Source: Sphingobacterium sp. (lineage in GTDB: Bacteria; Bacteroidota; Bacteroidia; Sphingobacteriales; Sphingobacteriaceae). From it: a stretch of DNA of 5,480 bases. Each line of letters starts with the position of its first letter. The stretch's first letter is position 1. Below are positions 1 through 5,480 of this stretch, piece by piece. The translations under genes and the position numbers were made by a program. The notes beneath the pieces are model-generated. The model made no database searches and was not told the DNA's origin. It was given only the letters and a program-made list of their open reading frames with translations. The stretch covers positions 1 through 5,480 of the forward strand of contig JASLCA010000191.1 in the NCBI GenBank assembly GCA_030146225.1, given 5' to 3'.

Positions 1-299
1 CCTAGTAAGCCTGCAATAAAGATTCCCCACATGGATTGCTTTTCGCTGCTTTGCGCGCTATCTACAATTTGGGTATCTGTGCTGTCACTTTCTGCGAGCT
101 CGCTTGTGCCATCCGAAAAAGTTAAGTCATCGGGCACTTCAAGCAAGGCTTCACTTGAGGCGCTGTCATCCGTAGCCGGCTGGTCTGAGAACTGAATGCC
201 CTCAATGGATACTAAACTGTCCTGCAAAACTGTAGCTGATCCAAATAGAGGAAGCGCTAAGATTTGGAGGAATATAAAATACTTAAAAAATATGCGCAT
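1..299 (-). CDS. dsbD: DsbD-type transmembrane thiol:disulfide reductase, N-terminal fragment
   Basis: This CDS starts at ATG 299-297, stays open for 99 codons and runs off the left edge. Residues 1-22 form a signal peptide or signal anchor (MRIFFKYFIFLQ, then a hydrophobic stretch ending near FGSA). Residues about 25-88 are a low-complexity linker with about 16 Asp/Glu, many Ser/Thr and a single Lys. At residue 89 a membrane segment begins, SMWGIFIAGLLG, which resembles the opening of the CcdA/DsbD membrane domain that normally continues into a Cys-Pro motif. Proteins of this family pass electrons from cytoplasmic thioredoxin across the inner membrane to periplasmic thiol proteins. The expected DsbD-alpha immunoglobulin-like domain is missing from this polypeptide, but the next gene upstream encodes such a domain. 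The catalytic cysteines and any C-terminal thioredoxin domain lie outside the window, so the assignment rests on a short membrane motif plus context. A CcdA-like protein is the main alternative. Confidence 0.72.
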   Translation of the reverse strand, partial: MRIFFKYFIFLQILALPLFGSATVLQDSLVSIEGIQFSDQPATDDSASSEALLEVPDDLTFSDGTSELAESDSTDTQIVDSAQSSEKQSMWGIFIAGLL

Positions 300-328
300 A
301 ACTAATATGTGTTAATACGCTAAAATAG

Positions 329-357
329 AAAAAAGGCAGTAAAGAACTGCCTTTTTT
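329..357 (-). terminator. Intrinsic terminator between the DsbD-alpha-like gene and dsbD
   Basis: A perfect 12-base-pair stem (329-340 with 346-357, core GGCAGT/ACTGCC flanked by A and T runs) closes a 5-base loop AAAGA. On the minus strand the T run of the 3' arm is followed by CTATTTT, so it should stop transcripts from the small gene ending at 378. Because A and T runs flank both sides it could also work on the plus strand. It sits only 30 bases before the dsbD start codon, inside what would otherwise be a two-gene operon. Confidence 0.88.
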
Positions 358-377
358 AATTATTATACTGTTAAATA

Positions 378-827
378 CTACTTAACGATGACGCTAAAAT
401 TGTATTCATCAGGAGGAAGACATTGTGATTTGTCACAAGCCATAAATTCTACTGTACCTTTAACGGTTGCTTGCTTTCCTGTTAACTTCACTTTTTGTTG
501 AAATACAACTTCAGTTTGGTAGTAAGGCACATTCATATTAAAGTCTTTTTCAAACTTAGATTTCGGTGCCGGTGCTGCAACTTTACCGTTCAATGTAAAC
601 TCTTTGGATGCGTTAAAAGCGAAGGTTGTAGATATTGGGCCTCCTTCTGGAACGCTTAAGCCATAGATATGCCATCCTTGATCAATAGTAGCCTTAATAA
701 ATACGACTGCTTCCTTTGCATTTAATTTTTTTGTTGCTACAGACCATTTAACCGGGGTGTGAATTTGTGCAATTGCGCCCGATATCGTAAATAGTACTAC
801 TGCTAATAATAAGCTTAACTTCTTCAT
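378..827 (-). CDS. Secreted DsbD-alpha-like (DsbD N-terminal domain) protein
   Basis: The 149-residue product has a clear signal peptide, MKKLSLLLAVVLFTISGAIA, with likely cleavage before Gln21, so it is exported to the periplasm. The mature part looks like the DsbD N-terminal domain (the family once called 'disulphide bond corrector protein DsbC'): the GWHIYGLSVPEGGP segment at 51-64 and the FMACDKSQCLPP segment at 128-139 are typical. Cys131 and Cys136 would be the redox pair, spaced C-x4-C, against C-x5-C in E. coli DsbD-alpha. In full DsbD this domain accepts electrons from the thioredoxin-like gamma domain and hands them to periplasmic partners. Here it is a stand-alone protein encoded just before a DsbD membrane domain that lacks it, so it probably works as that protein's partner or as a soluble shuttle; this is inferred. 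Start is ATG 827-825, with an A-rich leader and no Shine-Dalgarno sequence. It has its own promoter candidate and a terminator right after it. Confidence 0.85.
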   Translation of the reverse strand: MKKLSLLLAVVLFTISGAIAQIHTPVKWSVATKKLNAKEAVVFIKATIDQGWHIYGLSVPEGGPISTTFAFNASKEFTLNGKVAAPAPKSKFEKDFNMNVPYYQTEVVFQQKVKLTGKQATVKGTVEFMACDKSQCLPPDEYNFSVIVK

Positions 828-905
828 GCTGTTTATATTTGTTTCTTGGTAATATGACTACGTATATAGGCCAAAGGTTTAATTTACCTTCCTACATCTC
901 TGGCT

Positions 906-936
906 CAAAAATAAAAAGTAAGTAAATAGTAAGCAA
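906..936 (-). promoter_or_regulatory. Bacteroidota-type promoter for the DsbD-alpha-like gene
   Basis: On the minus strand, TTG (936-934), a 20-base spacer and TATTTTTG (913-906) match the Bacteroidota primary sigma factor consensus of TTG about 19-20 bases before TAnnTTTG. The expected transcription start is near 900, giving a leader of about 70 bases before the ATG at 827. The spacer is pyrimidine-rich with repeated TTAC units. A weak 5-base-pair inverted repeat (932-936 with 943-947) overlaps the -33 element. The rest of the 141-base gap 828-968 shows no other feature that I can support. Confidence 0.62.
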
Positions 937-968
937 GTAATTTTGCTGTTATATACTACTGTTTTGGT

Positions 969-1733
969 CTATTTAAAACGAACCTCTTTCAGATCAAAGG
1001 ATTGTAGGCCGCTGTTGGTCTCAAGCAGCAGATGTCCATGCGCATCAACTCCCCTTAAGGTGCACTCTTGTAGCTGCCCGTGGATTTCATAGGGTGCGGC
1101 TATATCTTTTTGGTAAAGCAAATCATTGTATTTTTCTAACAATATAGCCGTTGGCAATGCGTTAAGGCTGGAGTATGTTTCCATAATGCTGTGCAGCAAG
1201 TCTAAACAAGTCTGTTTAATGTCAAAAGATTGACCGCAGGCCAGCAGTAAGGAGCTTGCTCGTTCTTGTATTTCAGCTGGAAAGCTAGCCTGGTTGAGGT
1301 TTATGCCGATGCCCACAACGCTGGACTTTATGGCTTTCTGGCTTAATTGGTTTTCTATTAAAACCCCACCGATCTTTTTGTTGTTAATATAGATGTCATT
1401 TGGCCATTTGATTTTAACCTGCTGACTGTGCTTGCTTACCCAATTGAAGATGCCTATGGAGATCAGCATGTTTAGTTCAAAGGATTGCATGGGACTTAAC
1501 TGGGTGGGGTATAGGAGAAAGCTGAAGGTAAGGTTTTTCCTTGCCTCAGAAAGCCACACACTTCCACGCTGCCCTTTGCCTGCGGTTTGTTCAAGCGCCA
1601 TAATGGCAGTCCCTTCAGGGCTTGGCGTAATATTTGACAATAAGTTTTTGAGATAATCATTTGTTGAAGGCACCTGATCGAGTACAATTAAACTTTGTCC
1701 AAGGTAAATTCGGGAAAATGTGTTATTTTGCAA
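969..1733 (-). CDS. birA: Biotin--[acetyl-CoA-carboxylase] ligase, short form without DNA-binding domain
   Basis: This enzyme makes biotinyl-5'-AMP and transfers biotin to the carrier lysine of biotin-dependent carboxylases in the cytoplasm. The 254-residue product has the class I layout: catalytic domain about 12-215 and a small SH3-like C-terminal domain about 218-254 (LRGVDAHGHLLLET). Visible motifs are STND at 23-26, the biotin loop AGKGQRG at 51-57, KWPND at 109-113 with Lys109 aligning to the E. coli biotin-contacting lysine, KIGGVLIE at 120-127 and GIGIN at 141-145. It lacks the N-terminal winged helix of the 321-residue E. coli BirA, so it should not be a repressor. The start is TTG at 1733: the only upstream in-frame codons before a TGA at 1766-1764 hold no ATG, GTG or TTG, and MQNNTFS is a familiar opening for Bacteroidota homologues. 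In the biotin loop, Lys and Gln replace the first and second Arg of GRGRRG. It is divergent from rsfS, with only 50 bases between them. Confidence 0.95.
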   Translation of the reverse strand: MQNNTFSRIYLGQSLIVLDQVPSTNDYLKNLLSNITPSPEGTAIMALEQTAGKGQRGSVWLSEARKNLTFSFLLYPTQLSPMQSFELNMLISIGIFNWVSKHSQQVKIKWPNDIYINNKKIGGVLIENQLSQKAIKSSVVGIGINLNQASFPAEIQERASSLLLACGQSFDIKQTCLDLLHSIMETYSSLNALPTAILLEKYNDLLYQKDIAAPYEIHGQLQECTLRGVDAHGHLLLETNSGLQSFDLKEVRFK

Positions 1734-1734
1734 A

Positions 1735-1766
1735 TGAAAAATATTTAAATACGTGAGTATTTTTCA
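1735..1766. promoter_or_regulatory. Inverted repeat in the birA-rsfS divergent gap, possible operator
   Basis: TGAAAAATA (1735-1743) and TATTTTTCA (1758-1766) are perfect 9-base inverted arms with a 14-base spacer. A second, offset palindrome, AAATAC-GTGA-GTATTT (1747-1762), overlaps it. Together they fill most of the 50 bases between the divergent start codons. The symmetry suits a dimeric DNA-binding protein, or two opposed -7-like elements (TATTTTTC differs from TAnnTTTG by one base on each strand). AT-rich sequence makes chance symmetry fairly likely, so the function is inferred. I found no convincing -33/-7 pair for rsfS in this gap. Confidence 0.35.
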
Positions 1767-1772
1767 AAATTA
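1765..1772 (-). promoter_or_regulatory. Candidate -7 element for birA
   Basis: TAATTTTG on the minus strand (1772-1765) matches TAnnTTTG exactly. It predicts a transcription start near 1758 and a leader of about 25 bases before the TTG start codon at 1733. No TTG stands at the expected -33 distance, which would fall inside the first codons of rsfS, so the promoter is only half supported. Confidence 0.4.
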
Positions 1773-1783
1773 AGGTTTTTTTA

Positions 1784-2158
1784 ATGAGTAAAGATACGAA
1801 AACAGAATTGTCGGGTAAGCTTGCCGAAGCAGTTGTGTTAGGCATGCAAGAGAAAAAAGGCAATGATATCGTGCGATTGGATATGCGGACTGTGAATGCA
1901 ACCCTTTCAGATTTCTTTGTGATTTGTCATGCAGACTCTACTATGCAAGTAAATGCAATTGCCAAGAGTGTTGAAGATGAAGTTTATAAGGCTTTGGGCC
2001 AGTCGCCATGGAACAAGGAGGGGCATGGTAATGGCGAATGGATTTTATTGGATTTTGTGGATGTAGTTGTTCATATCTTTAAAACGGAAAAAAGAGTTCA
2101 TTACGGAATTGAAGACCTATGGGGAGATGCGCAGGCAGAAACCTTTAGGAGTGCCTAG
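1784..2158 (+). CDS. rsfS: Ribosomal silencing factor RsfS
   Basis: RsfS (Iojap/YbeB family) binds ribosomal protein uL14 on the large subunit and blocks joining with the small subunit, lowering translation during starvation or stationary phase. The 124-residue product has the usual length and single domain. The diagnostic features are DFFVICHADS at 43-52, the KEGHGNGEWILLDF segment at 78-91, DVVVHIF at 93-99 and HYGIEDLW at 106-113. The ATG at 1784 is preceded by a weak AAGG at 1772-1775, 8 bases upstream. The gene is 39 bases before ftsH on the same strand with no terminator between, so the two probably share a transcript; rsfS next to ftsH is, to my knowledge, a common arrangement in Bacteroidota. 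Its promoter must lie in the short gap shared with birA or within birA. Confidence 0.96.
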   Translation: MSKDTKTELSGKLAEAVVLGMQEKKGNDIVRLDMRTVNATLSDFFVICHADSTMQVNAIAKSVEDEVYKALGQSPWNKEGHGNGEWILLDFVDVVVHIFKTEKRVHYGIEDLWGDAQAETFRSA

Positions 2159-2197
2159 TATTATTGAGTAGAAAAGTAAAAGATATAAAAGATTGTA

Positions 2198-4270
2198 ATG
2201 AAGAAAATCCCAAGTAAGAAGGTAACACCTATACCACCCAAATTTAACATGATGTGGCTTTGGATATTAATTATCCTAGGTTTTTTTGGGTTACAATATT
2301 TCTTTAGCAGTGGTACGGTTCAGAAGACCACCTATGCTGAGTTTGAGAAAAACATGTTGTTGCCAGGTGATGTTGAGAAATTGGTTGGCATAAAAGGCAA
2401 TGACCTTGTAGAGGTTGAAGTATATATTAAAAAAGATAAGTTAGGTGAGGAGAAATACAAAGAGGTAGCTCCAAAGTCTAATTCACTAATGTTAAACCCT
2501 GCTGTGGGGCCACAATATGTTTTTATTGAGCCTTCTGCGGAGATCTTAAAAGAAAAGCTGCTGGCTTCTCAAGATAGCTTAGGCGCAGATCACCAAATGG
2601 TTTCTGTCAGCTATGAGAATCGTTCAAATCCTTGGACGGGTTGGTTTGTATCCTTTATGCTTCCACTATTAATTATTGTTGGTATCTGGATGCTTTTGAT
2701 GCGTCGTATGGGCGGTGGCGCTGGCGGCGGCGGGGGTGCGATTTTCAATATTGGGAAGTCTAAAGCTCAACTGTTTGACAAAGAGTCTTCTATCAATATT
2801 ACCTTTAATGATGTGGCTGGGCTTGAAGAAGCTAAGACCGAGGTGATGGAGATTGTAGATTTCTTGAAGAATCCGAAGAAATATACTGATCTAGGCGGTA
2901 AAATTCCGAAAGGAGCTTTATTAGTAGGCCCTCCAGGAACGGGTAAAACCTTATTGGCTAAGGCTGTGGCTGGGGAAGCTCAGGTGCCTTTCTTCTCTTT
3001 GTCAGGTTCTGACTTTGTGGAGATGTTTGTCGGTGTGGGTGCATCGCGGGTACGGGATTTGTTTAAGCAAGCGAAAGAGAAAGCTCCGTGTATTATCTTT
3101 ATTGATGAGATTGATGCCATTGGCCGGGCTCGTGGGAAAAACTCCATGATGGGCGGAAATGATGAGCGTGAAAATACATTAAACCAATTATTGGTGGAGA
3201 TGGATGGTTTTGGTACCAACGTAGGGGTTATTATCCTTGCTGCAACCAACCGTTTGGATGTTTTGGACTCTGCATTATTGCGTCCAGGACGTTTTGATAG
3301 ACAGATTTCTATTGATAAGCCGGATTTAATCGGTCGTGAAGAAATCTTTAATGTTCACTTAAAGCCTTTGAAGCTTGCTGAAGAGGTGGATGCAAAGAAG
3401 CTTTCTGCACAAACGCCTGGCTTTGCTGGTGCTGAAATAGCAAACGTTTGTAATGAGGCGGCATTGATCGCTGCGCGTAAGAATAAGAATGCGATTAATA
3501 TGCAAGATTTCCAAGATGCGATTGACCGTGTTATTGGAGGCCTTGAGAAGAAGAATAAAATTATCTCTCCAGAAGAGAAGAAAATTGTGGCTTACCACGA
3601 AGCAGGCCATGCGATTGCTGGTTGGTTCTTGGAGCATGCGGATCCTTTGGTTAAGGTATCGATTGTTCCCCGTGGAGTGGCAGCCTTGGGCTATGCTCAG
3701 TACTTGCCGAAGGAGCAGTTCTTGTACACGACAGAGCAGCTACATGACAGCATGAGTATGACTATGGGTGGCCGGGTTGCTGAGGATATTACCTTTGGTA
3801 GAATCAGTACAGGAGCACAGAACGATTTAGAGCGTATTACTAAGTTGGCTTATGCTATGGTGACCGTATACGGTATGAATGAGAAGGTCGGAAATATATC
3901 CTTCAAGGATAGCTCTGGTGAATCTCAGTTCCAAAAGCCATATTCAGATCGTACAGCTGAGTTAATTGATGAAGAGGTGCGCTTGTTAATCTCGGGCATC
4001 TATGAAAGTACGCGGCAATTGCTGTTGAGCAATCAAGAAGGCTTAATCAAGATTGCGGAGAAGCTTTTGGAAAAAGAGATTTTGTTCCAAAGTGACTTAG
4101 AAGAAATCTTAGGCAAGCGTCCATTTGACAATAGAACAACTTATGATGAGTTTGTAAATGGCGGTGCTGATGGCGGTGGAGTTCCACAAACAGAATTGCC
4201 TATTGAACAACCTGAGGAGCTTAATAGCGACTTAGATACGGATGGTAGCGAAGCTGTAAAGCAACTTTAG
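2198..4270 (+). CDS. ftsH: ATP-dependent zinc metalloprotease FtsH
   Basis: FtsH is a hexameric inner-membrane AAA+ protease that unfolds and degrades misassembled membrane proteins and short-lived cytoplasmic proteins. All expected parts are present in 690 residues. There is a first membrane helix at about 19-36, an extracytoplasmic FtsH_ext domain at about 40-145 and a second helix at about 150-168. A glycine-rich linker follows at 172-180. The AAA+ module has Walker A GPPGTGKT at 244-251, the pore-loop FVG at 277-279, Walker B IIFIDE at 299-304, and a second region of homology with arginine fingers Arg362 and Arg365. The M41 protease domain has HEAGH at 467-471, with Asp543 in TGAQNDLERIT as the likely third zinc ligand. 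The tail 651-690 is acidic and glycine-rich without a motif. Compared with the 644-residue E. coli protein, the extracytoplasmic domain and tail are somewhat longer. No catalytic residue is missing. The ATG at 2198 lacks a Shine-Dalgarno sequence, as is usual in this phylum. Confidence 0.98.
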   Translation: MKKIPSKKVTPIPPKFNMMWLWILIILGFFGLQYFFSSGTVQKTTYAEFEKNMLLPGDVEKLVGIKGNDLVEVEVYIKKDKLGEEKYKEVAPKSNSLMLNPAVGPQYVFIEPSAEILKEKLLASQDSLGADHQMVSVSYENRSNPWTGWFVSFMLPLLIIVGIWMLLMRRMGGGAGGGGGAIFNIGKSKAQLFDKESSINITFNDVAGLEEAKTEVMEIVDFLKNPKKYTDLGGKIPKGALLVGPPGTGKTLLAKAVAGEAQVPFFSLSGSDFVEMFVGVGASRVRDLFKQAKEKAPCIIFIDEIDAIGRARGKNSMMGGNDERENTLNQLLVEMDGFGTNVGVIILAATNRLDVLDSALLRPGRFDRQISIDKPDLIGREEIFNVHLKPLKLAEEVDAKKLSAQTPGFAGAEIANVCNEAALIAARKNKNAINMQDFQDAIDRVIGGLEKKNKIISPEEKKIVAYHEAGHAIAGWFLEHADPLVKVSIVPRGVAALGYAQYLPKEQFLYTTEQLHDSMSMTMGGRVAEDITFGRISTGAQNDLERITKLAYAMVTVYGMNEKVGNISFKDSSGESQFQKPYSDRTAELIDEEVRLLISGIYESTRQLLLSNQEGLIKIAEKLLEKEILFQSDLEEILGKRPFDNRTTYDEFVNGGADGGGVPQTELPIEQPEELNSDLDTDGSEAVKQL

Positions 4271-4290
4271 TTGCATTAAAATATTTTATT

Positions 4291-4337
4291 AAAAGTTGTC
4301 ATGTGGAGCTCTAAGGCAATATGTGACAACTTTTTTT
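4291..4337 (+). terminator. Intrinsic terminator after ftsH
   Basis: AAAAGTTGTCA (4291-4301) pairs perfectly with TGACAACTTTT (4324-4334). The helix can extend by two G-U pairs and one A-T pair to 4304/4321. The remaining loop is about 16 bases and contains GAGCTC. Seven T residues (4331-4337) end it. Placed 20 bases after the ftsH stop, it should end the rsfS-ftsH transcript and separate it from the LUD gene. The long loop is unusual for a textbook terminator, but the stem and T run are strong. Confidence 0.85.
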
Positions 4338-4383
4338 GCTATTGTTAAAGGCTGTGATGGTGAAACGTTTACATTGTATAAGG

Positions 4384-4413
4384 TTGAAATCTTGTGTTTC
4401 TATGCTATATTTT
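4384..4413 (+). promoter_or_regulatory. Candidate promoter for the LUD-rhomboid unit
   Basis: TTG (4384-4386), a 19-base spacer and TATATTTT (4406-4413) fit the Bacteroidota promoter pattern, with only the last base of TAnnTTTG differing. The predicted start near 4420 gives a leader of about 48 bases before the ATG at 4468. The preceding terminator supports a new transcription unit starting here. Confidence 0.5.
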
Positions 4414-4437
4414 ATCCTTGCATGCTGTTTTATCCCC

Positions 4438-4462
4438 CTACTAAAATTTTAACTACTAAAAT
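4438..4462 (+). repeat. 10-base direct repeat in the leader of the LUD gene
   Basis: CTACTAAAAT occurs at 4438-4447 and again at 4453-4462, a 15-base period, ending 5 bases before the start codon at 4468. It lies downstream of the candidate promoter and so probably within the 5' untranslated leader. It might be a protein-binding or translation-control site, or chance in AT-rich DNA; nothing in the sequence decides this. Confidence 0.5.
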
Positions 4463-4467
4463 CTACG

Positions 4468-5115
4468 ATGAACATTAGGAATACGACTGCTAAGGAACGG
4501 ATGCTCAAAAAGATTCGTCAGGCCCTTTTAATAAAACGAGACAACCCGCATCCTGACTTTGAAGACTCTCCTTTGTACAAGGATGAGGATGAGCCCTTAG
4601 ATGTAACCTTTGCACGGGAGCTGACTCATGTTCAGGGGAAGTTTGTCTATTGTGATGGGGAGATTTCGGTTATTGAAAACCTGATTTTACTGGCTGAGGA
4701 ATTAAAGATTACCAAGATCCATGTTTGGGAGCCTGTCTTACAAAAGTTCCTTGATGAGTATGGCTTTCCGATTTACAAGAGTCCATTTCATCAAGAGGCG
4801 ATGGAAGCCAGTATTACGACATGCGAAGCCTTGGTGGCTAGAAATGGTTCGGTGATTGTTTCCAATGCAAATGCTGGAGGAAGGACTTTGAGTATATATC
4901 CACCGGTTCATATTGTTATGGCAAAGGCCTCTCAATTGGTGATGGATGTGAAGCATGGCTTGAATAAGGTGAAGGAGCGCTATAATGGGCAGTTGCCTTC
5001 TATGTTAAGCACGATTACAGGCCCTAGTCGTACTGCTGATATTGAAAAGACTTTAGTTCTGGGTGCCCATGGCCCTAAGGAACTTTATGTATTTTTGATT
5101 GAGGATAGATTTTAA
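4468..5115 (+). CDS. LUD-domain (LutC/YkgG-like) protein
   Basis: The 215-residue product is a single LUD domain, the family of LutC, which takes part in L-lactate oxidation in Bacillus together with the iron-sulfur proteins LutA and LutB. The recognisable parts are ITTCEALVARNGSV at 116-129, GGRTLSIYPPVHI at 137-149, TGPSRTADIE at 184-193 and GAHGPKELYVFLIE at 199-212. The N-terminal MLKKIRQALL region (12-21) is the usual opening helix, so Met12 is a possible alternative start, but Met1 gives the usual length. There is no signal peptide or membrane helix; it is cytoplasmic. No lutA or lutB is in view. The gene follows ftsH after a terminator and leads a rhomboid gene by 12 bases. In Bacteroidota such stand-alone copies near ftsH appear familiar, and their role is not established, so a lactate-utilisation label would be unsafe. 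Confidence 0.9.
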   Translation: MNIRNTTAKERMLKKIRQALLIKRDNPHPDFEDSPLYKDEDEPLDVTFARELTHVQGKFVYCDGEISVIENLILLAEELKITKIHVWEPVLQKFLDEYGFPIYKSPFHQEAMEASITTCEALVARNGSVIVSNANAGGRTLSIYPPVHIVMAKASQLVMDVKHGLNKVKERYNGQLPSMLSTITGPSRTADIEKTLVLGAHGPKELYVFLIEDRF

Positions 5116-5127
5116 GTTTGAATTTTT

Positions 5128-5480
5128 ATGATTAACTACCTATATAATACCCCTGTTGCATCGTTGATTTTTGCCTTAACGGTGGGTTTAAGCATTTTTG
5201 TGTTTTCCAATCCACAATGGTATGCACGTTTGATGCTTAATCCTTATGCGATTCAAAGGGATAAAACTCGGATATATACCATCTTCACGAGTGGATTGAT
5301 CCATAAGGACTGGATGCACTTGTTGTTTAATATGATGACCTTTTACTTCTTTGGCTTTAGCCTGGAAGCGATGTTTGTGCAGTTTTCTGGCCCTACAGGT
5401 CACCTCTTATTTGCTGTATTGTATATCGTGAGTTTGGTCTTAAGTGACATCCCGACAATCTTGCAACAGAAGAATAACCC
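5128..5480 (+). CDS. Rhomboid-family intramembrane serine protease, N-terminal fragment
   Basis: An ATG at 5128 opens a frame of 117 codons that runs off the right edge. It encodes a hydrophobic helix at about 11-26 (ASLIFALTVGLSIFVF), a loop, and then SGLIHKDWMHLLFNMMTFYF at 55-74. The pattern His59-x4-His64-x3-Asn68 matches the HxxxxHxxxN of rhomboid transmembrane helix 2, where GlpG has His150 and the oxyanion-hole Asn154. Another membrane segment follows at about 92-106. Rhomboids cut transmembrane proteins within the lipid bilayer. The GxSG serine and catalytic His of the later helices fall beyond the window, so activity cannot be confirmed. The gene begins 12 bases after the LUD stop with no terminator and is presumably co-transcribed with it. 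Confidence 0.85.
   Translation, partial: MINYLYNTPVASLIFALTVGLSIFVFSNPQWYARLMLNPYAIQRDKTRIYTIFTSGLIHKDWMHLLFNMMTFYFFGFSLEAMFVQFSGPTGHLLFAVLYIVSLVLSDIPTILQQKNN

Noticed and set aside
317..400. Direct repeat ACGCTAAAAT at 317-326 and 391-400 flanking the terminator
   Set aside because: One copy lies in coding sequence and one in the gap. At 10 bases in AT-rich DNA it is plausibly chance, and no mobile-element features accompany it.
911..940. AAGTAAGTAAATAGTAAGCAAGTAA run as a possible tandem repeat or iteron array
   Set aside because: The units are short and irregular, and the run is better explained as the spacer of the minus-strand promoter.
1432..1656. Plus-strand open frame of 74 codons opposite birA
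   Set aside because: It lies wholly within the well-supported birA coding region on the other strand and has no recognisable domain.
2711..2740. GC-rich glycine codon run in ftsH as a possible slippage site
   Set aside because: It encodes the usual FtsH glycine-rich linker after the second membrane helix, and the frame continues intact.
2980..3755. Several open frames of 88-92 codons on either strand within ftsH
   Set aside because: They are overlapping frames inside a fully intact ftsH with every catalytic motif; none has a recognisable product.
4296..4478. 60-codon plus-strand open frame between ftsH and the LUD gene
   Set aside because: It begins inside the terminator stem, covers the candidate promoter and overlaps the LUD start. 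Its cysteine- and aromatic-rich translation resembles no family I know.
5188..5403. Minus-strand open frame of 71 codons opposite the rhomboid gene
   Set aside because: The plus-strand frame carries the rhomboid HxxxxHxxxN motif and membrane helices, while this one has no family features.

Overview
The window looks like ordinary chromosomal DNA from a member of the Bacteroidota, most likely a Sphingobacteriaceae-type organism. This rests on moderate-to-low GC, start codons without strong Shine-Dalgarno sequences, -7 elements of the TAnnTTTG type, and the protein sequences themselves (short birA without a DNA-binding domain, RsfS directly before FtsH, a LUD-domain gene after ftsH). The genus call is an inference from family familiarity, not from a search.

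Left part (1-1733), all on the minus strand and read right to left: birA (biotin-protein ligase, TTG start), then a small secreted DsbD-alpha-like protein, then the first 99 codons of a DsbD-type transmembrane thiol:disulfide reductase that runs off the left edge. A strong hairpin terminator lies between the last two, and the small gene has a well-formed Bacteroidota-type promoter of its own. The DsbD N-terminal domain and membrane domain, one polypeptide in E. coli, are therefore encoded separately here and may be expressed in different amounts.

Right part (1784-5480), all on the plus strand: rsfS (ribosomal silencing factor) and ftsH (membrane AAA+ zinc protease) 39 bases apart and presumably co-transcribed, closed by a hairpin terminator. 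After a 197-base gap holding a good promoter candidate and a 10-base direct repeat come a LUD-domain (LutC-like) gene and, 12 bases further, the N-terminal two thirds or less of a rhomboid-type intramembrane protease cut by the right edge. birA and rsfS diverge from a 50-base gap containing a 9-base perfect inverted repeat.

The content is housekeeping: cell-envelope redox, biotin attachment, ribosome control and membrane proteolysis. I found no mobile element, CRISPR array, RNA gene or evident new system. The points worth a second look are modest: the split DsbD with an intervening terminator, the substituted biotin-loop residues in BirA, the inverted repeat between birA and rsfS, and the stand-alone LUD gene beside two membrane proteases. 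No stretch above 300 bases lacks a gene.
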